Below, one piece after another: positions 17,718 to 26,887 of a stretch of DNA of 64,000 nucleotides. Source of the stretch: Candidatus Stoquefichus sp. SB1. GTDB lineage: Bacteria; Bacillota_I; Bacilli_A; Erysipelotrichales; Coprobacillaceae. Both the position numbers and the translations under genes were made by a program. The notes beneath the pieces are model-generated. The model saw only the letters and a list, made by a program, of their open reading frames with translations. It had not been told where the DNA came from and ran no database searches. Within the stretch, counting starts at the first letter, position 1, and each line of letters begins with the position of its first letter. Where the stretch lies: the NCBI RefSeq assembly GCF_001244545.1, contig NZ_LN852695.1, forward strand, positions 124,001 through 188,000, read 5' to 3'.

Positions 17718-18071
17718 TTATTGACTATTTTTTGAATTATTTAAAACTTGAGTCTTGAATTCTTCATAACTGATATCTTGAAAAATAAGTTCAAATACTT
17801 TATCTAATTGTTCCATTGTACATGTGTTTAACCACTCTAATGAAGAATCCGGATATTTTCCTTTGATGATTTTTAGACAGTCTTTTCGTTTTTCTTCAGC
17901 AATTCCAATTTTCTTTCCTTCTTCAATAGCTTTTTTCTTGGCTTGAAACCTTTTCGATTCAATCACTTCTCGATCCCTTTTAAGATTACAATAAGCTAAA
18001 TAATTATCTGCATTTAAATACTTATCCATAAATTCTAAAATTTCTTTACCTGATTTTTCTTCATCCATCAT
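17718..18071 (-). pseudogene. C-terminal fragment of an Rpn/PD-(D/E)XK family protein
   Basis: These 117 residues match the C-terminal third of the 316-residue neighbour at 18161. The shared part is CLKIIKGKYPxxSLEWLxTCTMEQLDKVFEL followed by DISYEEFK. The nuclease half is missing. The surviving reading frame keeps a good ribosome site (AGAGGAGC), so a short protein could still be made. In this family free C-terminal pieces are sometimes produced and can modulate the full-length protein, but here a decayed duplicate is equally likely. Confidence 0.6.
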
Positions 18072-18160
18072 TTCAATTGCTCCTCTATTTTATATAAGTC
18101 AGTTTGATAAGCCTAGGGTTTCCTAAGCTTACCAATATGAATCATACTTGTGATGATATT

Positions 18161-19111
18161 TTACTGACCTAAGACTTCCTTCTTAAATTCTTCATAACTG
18201 ATATCCAGATAAATAAGTTCAAAAACTTTATCCAACTGTTCCATTGTACATGTCTTTAACCACTCTAATGAACAGTTCGGATATTTTCCTTTGATGATTT
18301 TTAGACAGTTTTCTCGTTTTTCTTCGGCTTTTCCTTCAGCAAATCCAATCTCCTTTCCTTTGGCAATTCCAATCTCTTTTCCTTTGGCAATCCCACTTTT
18401 CTCAGATTGCATCATTCTTGATTTAATAATAAGCCTATCTCTTTCAATATTACAATAAGTGAGAAATTCATCTGAGTTCTGATAACTTTCATATAACCCA
18501 ACCACTTCTTTCCCTAATTTCGTTTTAGGTTTTTTCTTATGATTCTCCTCATCTGCAAACATCCAAAATACCTCTCTGATACCTTCACTTTTTAATTCCA
18601 TATTATCTGCCTCCATTCTTTGTGTCTGTAAGATATGAAACTCCAATAATCCTTTTTCCATCATTATCTGATACTGGTCATCGTATAATCGTGCGATATG
18701 ATAGTCATGATCATAATTTTTAACAGGTGAACCTGTATAAATAATCAGTTGTATCACTTTTTCAAGTTCTCCGTAGTTTTTGCCATCCTGTAGCTGTCGT
18801 TCTACCAGTCTCATTGCATAAAGCTGAAATCTTCCCAGTTCATCCTCACCAATATATCCATTCTGCATTTCAAAATTATAGTATCTGCCAAAATCATCCT
18901 TAACCACAACATCCAGAACCATCTTAGAACTTTCTTTGTTCAAACCATATGTATCACAATAGACAACTTCAACTATACTCATATCATCATAGCCAGAAAC
19001 ACAACTGCAAAGTTCCCTTCGAAAGTTTTCGCTATGATGCATCAGGTAATGAAAAAAATAATCCGAACAGAATAATGAAACTCCTTTTTTTCCTTGTTTG
19101 TTTTGACTCAT
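18161..19111 (-). CDS. Rpn family recombination-promoting nuclease / PD-(D/E)XK transposase-like protein
   Basis: The 316-residue protein has the Rpn/PDDEXK layout. The motif LDVVVKDDFGRYYNFEMQNGY (about residues 65-85) supplies the Asp and Glu-x-Gln of the catalytic core, followed by VIQLIIYTGSP. The C-terminal region contains a degenerate hexapeptide-like repeat, AKGKEIGI / AKGKEIGF / AEGKAEEK (about 238-262), a length-variable element common in this family. Such proteins cut DNA and have been linked to horizontal recombination and phage defence. The gene is solitary apart from its truncated copy downstream. No terminal inverted repeats or target duplication were seen, so it is not annotated as a mobile element. 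Confidence 0.82.
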   Translation of the reverse strand: MSQNKQGKKGVSLFCSDYFFHYLMHHSENFRRELCSCVSGYDDMSIVEVVYCDTYGLNKESSKMVLDVVVKDDFGRYYNFEMQNGYIGEDELGRFQLYAMRLVERQLQDGKNYGELEKVIQLIIYTGSPVKNYDHDYHIARLYDDQYQIMMEKGLLEFHILQTQRMEADNMELKSEGIREVFWMFADEENHKKKPKTKLGKEVVGLYESYQNSDEFLTYCNIERDRLIIKSRMMQSEKSGIAKGKEIGIAKGKEIGFAEGKAEEKRENCLKIIKGKYPNCSLEWLKTCTMEQLDKVFELIYLDISYEEFKKEVLGQ

Positions 19112-19284
19112 TTTATTTGTATATCCTTTCTTGAAAGTAGCCCCTACTTATATATACAAATAAAATCTTCATTTTTCTTTTTTTATGAGAAACTTTTTTA
19201 ATTTTCTACATATATTATATATTTTCACACAAAAATATGCAATAAGCAATTTTATATTTTGTTTAATCTGTATAATTTATTGTA

Positions 19285-19314
19285 GAAAAAAGGAGAAACA
19301 AATATATTTCTCCT
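19285..19314 (-). terminator. Intrinsic terminator after metG
   Basis: On the minus strand AGGAGAAA pairs with TTTCTCCT across an 8-base loop and is followed by TTTTTT. It ends metG, 9 bases past the stop. Confidence 0.85.
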
Positions 19315-19322
19315 ATAACATC

Positions 19323-21245
19323 TTATCTAATTTTTGTACCATTTGGTAATGATTCAACAGTCGCAAGTTCTAATACTTTTTTCTTAGAACCAGCAAGAAT
19401 CATACCTTGTGATTCTACTCCTCTTAACTTCGCTGGTTTAAGATTAGCAACAACAATAACTTTCTTTCCTATCATTTCCTCAGGTGTATAAAAATCTGCA
19501 ATTCCTGAAACAATTTGTCTTGTTTCTTTTCCTATATTGATTTGAGAAACTAATAATTTATCAGCATCAGGATGTTTTTCACATTTTTCTACTGTTCCAA
19601 CAATTAATTCTATTTTTGCAAAATCATCTATAGTTATTTGATTTTCATCTTCTTTTGGTTCTGCTTTTTTTGGTTGTAATGCTTCTACTTTCTTTTCTAC
19701 TTCTTTTGGATCTAATCTAGCAAACAATTGTTGTGGTTTATCTGTTACTTTTGTATCTTCTTTATATAAACCAAAAGTTGTGAGATCTTTCATTTCTCTT
19801 TGATCAGTATGAATTTGATCTAAGATTTTTGTAGAAGTTGAAGGCATATATGGTTCTAATGCAATTGCAGCAAAACGAATAGCTTCTATTAAATTATAGA
19901 GAACTGTTGCTAAACGATCTTTTTTATCTTCTTCCTTAGCAAGTGCCCAAGGCATTGTATCATCTATATATTTATTTGTTCTTCTTAATAAGACAAAGAT
20001 TTCATCTAATGCTTTAGAAGCTTTATATTCATCCATTAATGTTTGTACTTTTTGTGGCATAGCTAAAGCAATTTCTTTTAATTCATCATCTACTGGTTCA
20101 TTTACTTTTGGATTTGTGACAATTCCATCAAAATATTTATTTGTCATAGCAATTGTTCTATTCACTAAGTTTCCTAAAATATTTGCTAAATCTGAATTAA
20201 TACGTTCTACTAATAAATCCCAAGTAATACTTCCATCATTATCATAAGGAATTTCATGTAAAACATAATATCTAACAGCATCTACTCCAAAGATATTAAC
20301 TAAATCATCAGCATAAATAACATTTCCTTTTGATTTAGACATTTTACTTTCACCTTGTAATAACCAAGGATGTCCAAAGACTTGTTTAGGTAAAGGAATA
20401 TCTAATGCCATTAACATAATTGGCCAATAAATTGTATGGAATCTCACAATATCCTTACCAATCAAATGTAAATCTGCTGGCCAATATCTCTTATATAATT
20501 CTCCATGATTTCCATCAACATCATAACCAAGACCAGTAATATAATTTGTTAAAGCATCAATCCATACATAAACAACATGCTTAGGATCAAAATCAACTGG
20601 AATAGACCAAGTAAATGAAGTACGTGATACACATAAATCTTGTAATCCTGGTTTTAAGAAGTTATTCATCATTTCATTTTTTCTTGAAACTGGCTGAATG
20701 AATTCAGGATGATCTTCAATATGTTGAATCAAACGATCTGCATATTTAGATAATTTAAAGAAATAGGCTTCTTCTTTGGCATCATGAACTTCTCCACCAC
20801 AATCAGGACATTTTCCATCAACTAATTGAGATTCTGTAAAAAATGATTCACAAGCAGTACAATACTTTCCTTCATAATGTCCTAAATAAATATCACCTTG
20901 ATCATATAATTTCTTAAATATCTTTTGAACTTGTTGAATATGATATTCATCTGTTGTTCTCATAAAACGATCATAAGTTGTATCCATTAAATCCCATATT
21001 TCTTTAACAACTGCTGCTTTTTCATCAACAAATTGTTGAGGTGGAACACCTGCTTCATTCGCTTTAATTTCAATTTTTTGTCCATGTTCATCTGTTCCTG
21101 TTTGAAAATAAACATTGTATCCTTCTTGTCTTTTACTTCTTGCGATTGCATCTGCTAAAATAATTTCATATGTATTTCCAATATGAGGCTTACCAGAAGT
21201 ATAAGTAATTGCTGTTGTTAAGTAATAATCTTTTTCGTTTTTCAT
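19323..21245 (-). CDS. metG: Methionyl-tRNA synthetase
   Basis: This 640-residue class I synthetase charges tRNA-Met. KPHIGNTYE (about residue 15) is the HIGH-type motif and KMSKSKGN near residue 297 is the KMSKS loop. A zinc knuckle with CTACESFF and CPDCGGE is at about 122-145. After the anticodon-binding helices, a C-terminal EMAP/Arc1-like tRNA-binding domain (about 540-640; KIELIVGTVEKCEKHPDADK) promotes dimerisation. The start at 21245 is preceded by AAAGGAGAA, which lies inside the longer frame and so excludes it. Transcription is governed by a T-box leader directly upstream. Confidence 0.96.
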   Translation of the reverse strand: MKNEKDYYLTTAITYTSGKPHIGNTYEIILADAIARSKRQEGYNVYFQTGTDEHGQKIEIKANEAGVPPQQFVDEKAAVVKEIWDLMDTTYDRFMRTTDEYHIQQVQKIFKKLYDQGDIYLGHYEGKYCTACESFFTESQLVDGKCPDCGGEVHDAKEEAYFFKLSKYADRLIQHIEDHPEFIQPVSRKNEMMNNFLKPGLQDLCVSRTSFTWSIPVDFDPKHVVYVWIDALTNYITGLGYDVDGNHGELYKRYWPADLHLIGKDIVRFHTIYWPIMLMALDIPLPKQVFGHPWLLQGESKMSKSKGNVIYADDLVNIFGVDAVRYYVLHEIPYDNDGSITWDLLVERINSDLANILGNLVNRTIAMTNKYFDGIVTNPKVNEPVDDELKEIALAMPQKVQTLMDEYKASKALDEIFVLLRRTNKYIDDTMPWALAKEEDKKDRLATVLYNLIEAIRFAAIALEPYMPSTSTKILDQIHTDQREMKDLTTFGLYKEDTKVTDKPQQLFARLDPKEVEKKVEALQPKKAEPKEDENQITIDDFAKIELIVGTVEKCEKHPDADKLLVSQINIGKETRQIVSGIADFYTPEEMIGKKVIVVANLKPAKLRGVESQGMILAGSKKKVLELATVESLPNGTKIR

Positions 21246-21257
21246 ATGTTCTCCTTT

Positions 21258-21480
21258 CAAAATAAAAAACGTCCTTATATAAAGGACGAAATCATCGCGG
21301 TACCACCTTTTTTACACTCTTGTGTCACTCATGACTTTAACGCAGTTAACGTTTATCCCTAACTATTTGAGATAACAGCTCCCAGACCATCTTCATAAAA
21401 GTTATGTCCTGATTTGCACCAACCATCAGTTCTCTATAACGCCCTTTTAATCTCTTCTGTTCTTCGCCTTTATTACCTTT
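21258..21480 (-). promoter_or_regulatory. T-box riboswitch leader of metG
   Basis: Reading the minus strand, an AGAGA element precedes GGTTGGTGCAAATC and a long stem I. The conserved antiterminator sequence AAGGTGGTACCGCG follows (complement at 21296-21310). A terminator hairpin CGTCCTTT/AAGGACG (21264-21288) with TTTTTT comes last. Two ATG triplets near 21388-21396 fall in the specifier region, which fits methionine. Uncharged tRNA-Met would stabilise the antiterminator and allow metG transcription. Of the two ATGs I cannot say which is the specifier. Confidence 0.9.
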
Positions 21481-21482
21481 TA

Positions 21483-21511
21483 ACCTTAACAAATATCACT
21501 TTTAAAGTCAA
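21483..21511 (-). promoter_or_regulatory. Likely metG promoter
   Basis: On the minus strand TTGACT (complement 21506-21511) is followed after 17 bases by TAAGGT (21483-21488), just before the T-box leader. The -10 is weak, so the position is approximate. Confidence 0.4.
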
Positions 21512-21556
21512 TAATATCTCATCCTTTTTTCAATAAATTCACTTTTTGATTATCAT

Positions 21557-22516
21557 TTAAACTAATTCATTAAACAATTGATACATCTTCTCCTGAATCT
21601 TATTCACATCATTTAATGCTTCATCAATCTTTCTAGCAATAATATGATTATCTTTCTTACAAACACAATAACCACTTTGATGTTCAATTAATAACTCTAC
21701 AGCATATTGTCCCATTTGAGAAGCCAAAATACGATCCTGTGGAACAGGACTTCCACCTCTTTGAATATGTCCTAAAACAATCGAACGTCCTGAAAAATGT
21801 GTTTCCTTAGAAATTCTTTCAGCCAGCTTCTCGACATCTATCATATTTTCACTAGCAATAATAATCGCATGTTTTTTGCCTTGTTCTTTCTCATAAAAAT
21901 CCATCATTTTCACAATATAATCTTCATCATATCCCGTATTTTTTGTAATAATAAATTCACTGCCACAAGCAATACCAGAATAAAGTGCTAAACTATCACG
22001 ATTGTTCCCCATCACTTCAATTACAAAACAACGATGATGTGAACTTGATGTATCTCTTAATTTATTAACCGCATCAACAATATTATACAAAGCTGTATGA
22101 AAACCGATTGTTTCATCAGTTCCATTAATATCATTATCAATCGTTCCAGGAACCCCAATACAACAAATTCCTTTCTGACTTAATTCTAATGCTCCTCTAT
22201 AAGAACCATCACCACCAATGACAATCAATCCTTCAATACCTCTTTTTTGTAATTGATGAACAGCTTGTAATTGAACAGTTTCTTCAACAAATTCTGGCAA
22301 ACGTGAAGAACCAAGAATCGTTCCTCCACGACTTAATACTTCTGATACATCACTATTTTTAAGACGTTTGATTTGACCTTGAACAAGTCCTGCATAACCA
22401 TCTTGTACACCATAAACTTCAATCTGTTTTTTACTTGCAACTCTTGTAATGGCTCTAATGGCAGCATTCATCCCAGGAGCATCCCCACCAGATGTTAAAA
22501 TCGCTATTTTATTCAT
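21557..22516 (-). CDS. pfkA: ATP-dependent 6-phosphofructokinase
   Basis: The 319-residue enzyme phosphorylates fructose 6-phosphate in glycolysis. The ATP-site glycines LTSGGDAPGMNAAIR (about 7-21), GGDGSYRGA (about 101-109) and the catalytic GTIDNDINGTDETIGF (about 124-139) are all intact. MGNNRDSLAL near 168 and GHIQRGGSPVPQDR near 245 are the usual substrate-site motifs. The length is that of the bacterial allosteric PfkA. It follows divIB by 18 bases and is probably co-transcribed with it. Confidence 0.96.
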   Translation of the reverse strand: MNKIAILTSGGDAPGMNAAIRAITRVASKKQIEVYGVQDGYAGLVQGQIKRLKNSDVSEVLSRGGTILGSSRLPEFVEETVQLQAVHQLQKRGIEGLIVIGGDGSYRGALELSQKGICCIGVPGTIDNDINGTDETIGFHTALYNIVDAVNKLRDTSSSHHRCFVIEVMGNNRDSLALYSGIACGSEFIITKNTGYDEDYIVKMMDFYEKEQGKKHAIIIASENMIDVEKLAERISKETHFSGRSIVLGHIQRGGSPVPQDRILASQMGQYAVELLIEHQSGYCVCKKDNHIIARKIDEALNDVNKIQEKMYQLFNELV

Positions 22517-22534
22517 GAGATCATTCCTTCTTTC

Positions 22535-23296
22535 TTATTCACACGGTTCCATATAGACATAATTTCCTTCAATACTAAATGTACATTTATCTTGTGATGC
22601 TGCTTTAAAAGCTTCATAGTTAAATTGACTATCATCTAAACGTGTCGCTAAATCTTCTATTCTTACATAAATCTTCTTTTCTTCTTTCATTAAACATTTT
22701 AATCTTGTAGGATCCGCATTTTGTGGTTCTAATATAATATCACTGATTTCATTTTGTATCAGGCTTGGAACCTTATAAAATCCCTCAGCAAATTGTTTTA
22801 ATAAATCAATGGAATGAAAATTTTGTACAAAAGGTAATCCTCTTAATGTTTCTACTTCTTTTTGTTTAACAGTTACTACTTTCCCTATATCATTAATTTC
22901 ATAATAAGTTTGATTTATTTGTGCATAAGCAATAGGTATCGCTTCTTCTATATTAATCTTTAAATCACCTTTCCAATTCATTTGTACTGTTGCATTTTGA
23001 ATATGATCTAAGGCCTTAAGTTCTTCTACAATCCTTGCCTTATTAACTAAAAAATAAACAGAAGATTGATTGACTGAAACATGTTCAAGGATTTGTTCAT
23101 CAGTCATTTTCTCACTTCCAACAATTTGGATAGATTGAATACGAGAATAGGAACTACATAAGAAACCAATAATCATTAACAAAACAATCACAAAACCAAT
23201 AATTTTAACCTTTTTCTTTAATTTTCTTTTCTTTCTTTGTTTATATGTACGAAAAACTGGATTTTCATCATATTCATTATAAACATATTTCCCCAT
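22535..23296 (-). CDS. ftsQ: Cell division protein DivIB/FtsQ
   Basis: DivIB/FtsQ is a bitopic component of the divisome that, with FtsL and FtsB, controls septal peptidoglycan synthesis. The 253-residue protein has a basic cytoplasmic tail (KQRKKRKLKKKVK, about 20-32) and one membrane helix (about 33-52). A POTRA domain follows (RIQSIQIVGSEKMTDEQILEHV, about 54-75) and then a beta domain ending in the acidic C-terminus. No dcw genes flank it; its downstream neighbour is pfkA. The identification rests on topology and POTRA pattern. Confidence 0.85.
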   Translation of the reverse strand: MGKYVYNEYDENPVFRTYKQRKKRKLKKKVKIIGFVIVLLMIIGFLCSSYSRIQSIQIVGSEKMTDEQILEHVSVNQSSVYFLVNKARIVEELKALDHIQNATVQMNWKGDLKINIEEAIPIAYAQINQTYYEINDIGKVVTVKQKEVETLRGLPFVQNFHSIDLLKQFAEGFYKVPSLIQNEISDIILEPQNADPTRLKCLMKEEKKIYVRIEDLATRLDDSQFNYEAFKAASQDKCTFSIEGNYVYMEPCE

Positions 23297-23460
23297 AACA
23301 TCACCTTTGATTTATTCATTTTATCATAAATGATTATCGAAAACTATCAAATTCCCTTATTTATTAAACAGGAGAGTTCATTCGTTTGGCTTGTTTTTTC
23401 TAATATTTAGGTGTATATTGTAAAAAAGTACTTAAAATATTAAAAGTAATTGGAGGGCCT

Positions 23461-23922
23461 ATGAAAAACTTTATTATTTGGCTTGTTATGCAATTTTTGT
23501 ATCGTGGAATGAAAGTTCTATATCATGATGATTATCGTATAAAAAATGAACTAGATGGGTGGCATAAGGATAAATCTATTCAGCTAAAGGTTCTCAATGG
23601 ACCAACACTGACGATTCAATATACTTATCAAAAAGGATTAAGTAAAACAAATCAAGGATATGCTGATATTGTGATTTGTTTTAAAAGTATTCAATCAGCG
23701 TTTCTTGTTTTTACAGGAATGATGAGTGTTAAACAAGCCTATTTAGAACATCGCTTTTCTCTTAGAGGTGATGTTAATGAAAGTATGCGATTTGTTAGAT
23801 GTGTTGATCTTGTAGAAATCTATTTATTTCCACGTTTTATGACAAAACGCATCTTAAATCATCAGGAAAAGAAATATAAATCAACTTTATCTATTTATTT
23901 AAAAGCAATCTTTACACTTTAG
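23461..23922 (+). CDS. SCP2-like (sterol carrier-type) lipid-binding domain protein
   Basis: The 153-residue protein fits the SCP2 pattern: a long beta sheet (SIQLKVLNGPTLTIQYTYQ), the stretch ADIVICFKSIQSAFLVFTG, then AYLEHRFSLRGDVNESMRFVR, where basic residues and the RGDxxxSM turn are typical. SCP2 domains form a hydrophobic tunnel that carries acyl chains. It lacks a signal peptide, though the first 20 residues are hydrophobic. It heads a three-gene run with an Fe-alcohol dehydrogenase (12 bases downstream) and a class-3 aldehyde dehydrogenase. A role in handling long-chain aldehydes or alcohols is inferred from that. Confidence 0.65.
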   Translation: MKNFIIWLVMQFLYRGMKVLYHDDYRIKNELDGWHKDKSIQLKVLNGPTLTIQYTYQKGLSKTNQGYADIVICFKSIQSAFLVFTGMMSVKQAYLEHRFSLRGDVNESMRFVRCVDLVEIYLFPRFMTKRILNHQEKKYKSTLSIYLKAIFTL

Positions 23923-23934
23923 GAGGATATATCT

Positions 23935-25104
23935 ATGTATTTTGAATTTATGAATAAAACAAAAATTTATGCTGGTAAAAATGCTTTAAGTCAACTTAAT
24001 TATGAATGTCAACAATATCATATGAAACATCCTCTTATTATTACTGATGATGTTTTGTATCAATTAAATTATGTTCGTATATTACAAAAACATTTATCCA
24101 TTCCTTATAGTCTATTTACTCATGTCCCTGTAGACTCTTCTACTGAAGTTGTCGAAGAAATCAAAACCTTTTATATTCAGGAAAAATGTGATGGTATTAT
24201 TGCTCTTGGTGGTGGTAGTGTTTTAGACACAGCAAAAGGTGTTTATTTAATGATATCTCAACAATGTGATCGTATTCAAGATATCATGGGGTTTGAAGAT
24301 TTAAAAGTTGGTTTACAAGTGCCATTTTTTGCGATTCCAACAACAAGTGGAACAGGTAGTGAAGCCACTTGTGTGGCAGTTGTCAACGATCCTCACAAAC
24401 ATGTCAAATTAGAAATTATTTCTCAACATATTCAAAGTGATGTCGCCTTTTTAGATCCTGTCTTTACCATCCATTTACCATTAAAAACCACTGCTTCAAC
24501 ATCTATAGATGCCTTAGTTCATGCGATTGAAGCCTATTCTTGTGCTGGTAAAAACCCAATTAGTGATATTTATGCTATAAGTGCTATTTCTCTTATTTCT
24601 ACTCACTTGCCTAAAATAATTCAAGATCCTAAAGATGAAGATTTACGTTCTCAGCTTGCCTTAGCTTCTTATTTAGCAGGTGTTGCTTTCTCTAATTCTA
24701 TGGTAGGGATTGTTCATGCGATTGGTCATGCATTAGGGGCTGTCTGTCATATCCCTCATGGTGAAGCAATGAGCATGTTATTGATTCCTTGCATGCGATT
24801 TAATCTTTCTGTAAATCATGAGTTATATGGTGATTTATTACTTTATTTAGGTCAGAAAGAAGTCTATGCAAAAACACCAAATGAAAAACGTGGTGAACAA
24901 ACGATTGTCATGATTGAGGAATTATTAAAACAATTGCATGTTTCTGTTGGATTACCGATTTCGTTAAAGTCTATTGAGACACTTCATGAACATATTGAAG
25001 AAATTGCTGAAAAAGCATTGAATGATGGTGCTTTATTAGTGAATAATCGTTATACTTATAAAGAAGATATTATTTCTATTTTGGAGGGACAATATGGATA
25101 TTAA
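23935..25104 (+). CDS. Iron-containing alcohol dehydrogenase
   Basis: The 389-residue enzyme reversibly oxidises an alcohol to an aldehyde with NAD(P). The nucleotide site is GGGSVLDTAKG (about 94-104), and the second signature is TTSGTGSEAT (about 138-147). The metal ligands lie in DALVHAIEAYS (Asp and His, about 194-205) and in HAIGHALGAVCHIPHGEA (His, about 260-277). It follows the SCP2-like gene with AGGAGGATAT and overlaps the aldehyde dehydrogenase by 11 bases, which points to translational coupling and a two-step conversion. Confidence 0.93.
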   Translation: MYFEFMNKTKIYAGKNALSQLNYECQQYHMKHPLIITDDVLYQLNYVRILQKHLSIPYSLFTHVPVDSSTEVVEEIKTFYIQEKCDGIIALGGGSVLDTAKGVYLMISQQCDRIQDIMGFEDLKVGLQVPFFAIPTTSGTGSEATCVAVVNDPHKHVKLEIISQHIQSDVAFLDPVFTIHLPLKTTASTSIDALVHAIEAYSCAGKNPISDIYAISAISLISTHLPKIIQDPKDEDLRSQLALASYLAGVAFSNSMVGIVHAIGHALGAVCHIPHGEAMSMLLIPCMRFNLSVNHELYGDLLLYLGQKEVYAKTPNEKRGEQTIVMIEELLKQLHVSVGLPISLKSIETLHEHIEEIAEKALNDGALLVNNRYTYKEDIISILEGQYGY

Positions 25105-26464
25105 AACACTTGTTGAAACACAAAGAAAATATTTTTTAACATTAGAGACGAAAAATATTCAAAATCGTATAAAGACAATTCAAGCTATCAAACAATGGAT
25201 GATAAAACATCAAGATGAAATTATGGAAGCTTTAAAAAAGGATTTAAATAAACATGAAACAGAATCATATATGGCTGAAATTGGTTTAGTTCTAAGTGAA
25301 ATGAATTATCAGTTAAAACATATAAAGAAATGGTCAAAAAACAAATCTGTCTGGACTCCACTCGCACAATTTTATGGTGATAGTTATGAAACATATGAAC
25401 CTTACGGCGTTACACTTGTGATGAGTCCATGGAATTATCCTTTCATGTTATCAATTGAACCTGCTATTGGTGCTATTGCTGCTGGAAATACAGTTATTAT
25501 CAAACCGAGTGCTTATGCTCCGCATGTGTCATCTGTTATTAAAAAAATGATTGATGAAAGTTGTGATCAAAAGTATGTTGCTGTGGTAGAAGGTGGCCGC
25601 ACTGAAAATACGCAACTGCTAGAACAACGTTTTGATTATATTTTCTTTACAGGTAGTGTTAATGTAGGTAAATTGGTTATGGAAAAAGCGAGTCGTCATT
25701 TAACTCCTATCACTTTAGAATTAGGTGGTAAAAGTCCATGTATTGTTGATGACCAACATAGTTTAAAATTAGCTGCAAAGCGTATTGCTTTTGGAAAGTT
25801 CTTAAATGCTGGACAAACATGTGTAGCACCTGATTATCTTTTCATTAGAGCAGAATTAAAAGATCAGTTTCTTGTTTATATGAAAGAAGTTATTCAAGAA
25901 TTTTTTGGTGATCATCCTATTGAGCATTTACAATTAGTCAAAATCATTAATCAAAAACATTTTCAAAGACTTTGTCATTTATTAGAAAATCAAGAAATTG
26001 TTATTGGGGGAAATTATGATGAAACAACATTAAAGATTGCTCCTACTGTTGTTGACCATGTTGATGGAGATAATGCTTTAATGCAAGAAGAAATTTTTGG
26101 ACCTATTTTACCTATTATGACTTATCATGATTTAAATGAAGTTATTCAATTTATTAATCAAAGAGAAAAGCCTCTTGCTTTCTATATCTTTTCTCATTCA
26201 AAAGCTATTCAACAAAAACTGTTAAAGAGCTGTAGTTTTGGTGGTGGATGTATCAATGATACGATTATTCATCTGGCTACAAGTGAACTTGGATTTGGTG
26301 GAGTTGGTCATAGCGGTATGGGATCATATCATGGTAAAAAGAGTTTTGAAACTTTTTCTCATACAAGAAGTATTGTTAAAAAAGCAACTTGGATAGATTT
26401 ACCTTTTAGATATTATCCTTATAATTCTTTTAAAGAAAAAATGATTCGTTTCTTTGAAAAATGA
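25094..26464 (+). CDS. Aldehyde dehydrogenase, class-3-like (fatty aldehyde type)
   Basis: At 456 residues it is shorter than class 1/2 enzymes and matches class 3 (YwdH/ALDH3-like). The catalytic site is complete: MSPWNYPFML, FTGSVNVGKLVM, the general-base Glu in LELGGKSPC (about 210) and the nucleophile in NAGQTCVAPDYL (about 243). The C-terminal RYYPYNSFKEKMIRFFEK is the class-3 tail, which in this group carries hydrophobic or basic membrane contact. With the upstream alcohol dehydrogenase and SCP2-like protein it could interconvert long-chain alcohol, aldehyde and acid, for example from plasmalogens. Confidence 0.92.
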   Translation: MDIKTLVETQRKYFLTLETKNIQNRIKTIQAIKQWMIKHQDEIMEALKKDLNKHETESYMAEIGLVLSEMNYQLKHIKKWSKNKSVWTPLAQFYGDSYETYEPYGVTLVMSPWNYPFMLSIEPAIGAIAAGNTVIIKPSAYAPHVSSVIKKMIDESCDQKYVAVVEGGRTENTQLLEQRFDYIFFTGSVNVGKLVMEKASRHLTPITLELGGKSPCIVDDQHSLKLAAKRIAFGKFLNAGQTCVAPDYLFIRAELKDQFLVYMKEVIQEFFGDHPIEHLQLVKIINQKHFQRLCHLLENQEIVIGGNYDETTLKIAPTVVDHVDGDNALMQEEIFGPILPIMTYHDLNEVIQFINQREKPLAFYIFSHSKAIQQKLLKSCSFGGGCINDTIIHLATSELGFGGVGHSGMGSYHGKKSFETFSHTRSIVKKATWIDLPFRYYPYNSFKEKMIRFFEK

Positions 26465-26534
26465 TTTCATATTTTGAAAAAGACTGTTTATTTCTATCTT
26501 TAAGATATAAAATAACCAACGGGAGGATTTATAT

Positions 26535-26837
26535 ATGATTAAAATTATGTTATGTTGTGCATCTGGTATGTCAACAAGTTTATTAGTTGAAAAAATGAAA
26601 AAGGCTGCTGCTGAACAAAATATTGAAACAGAAATTTGGGCAGTTGGTGCTAATGAAGTCAAAGCGAATGCAGGAAAGGCTGATATTATTTTATTAGGCC
26701 CTCAAGTGCGTTATGCTCAAAAAACAATTGAAGCAGAAGCTGGCGGTGTTCCAGTTGCTAATATTGAAATGCGTGATTATGGAACAATGAACGGAACTGC
26801 TGTATTAAAACAAGTTTTAGATATCGTTCAAAAATAG
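26535..26837 (+). CDS. PTS lactose/cellobiose-family EIIB component (orphan)
   Basis: The 100-residue protein is a stand-alone IIB. The phosphocysteine is Cys8 in LCCASGMSTSLLVEKM, and the rest (ADIILLGPQVRYAQKTIE) follows the CelA-like fold. There is no EIIC or EIIA gene beside it. The upstream gene is an aldehyde dehydrogenase 70 bases away and the downstream gene is on the opposite strand. It must work with a permease encoded elsewhere or act as a regulator. It has its own ribosome site (GGGAGGA) and is closed by a terminator. Confidence 0.92.
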   Translation: MIKIMLCCASGMSTSLLVEKMKKAAAEQNIETEIWAVGANEVKANAGKADIILLGPQVRYAQKTIEAEAGGVPVANIEMRDYGTMNGTAVLKQVLDIVQK

Positions 26838-26868
26838 AACTGGAAGACAATATCTCTTCCAGTTTTTT
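26838..26868 (+). terminator. Intrinsic terminator after EIIB
   Basis: AACTGGAAGA and TCTTCCAGTT form a 10-base stem followed by TTTTTTA. Confidence 0.88.
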
Positions 26869-26887
26869 TATTTTCATCATAATTAAT

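Noticed and set aside
17718-19111. Rpn genes as an insertion sequence
   Set aside because: No inverted repeats or direct duplications were found around either copy.
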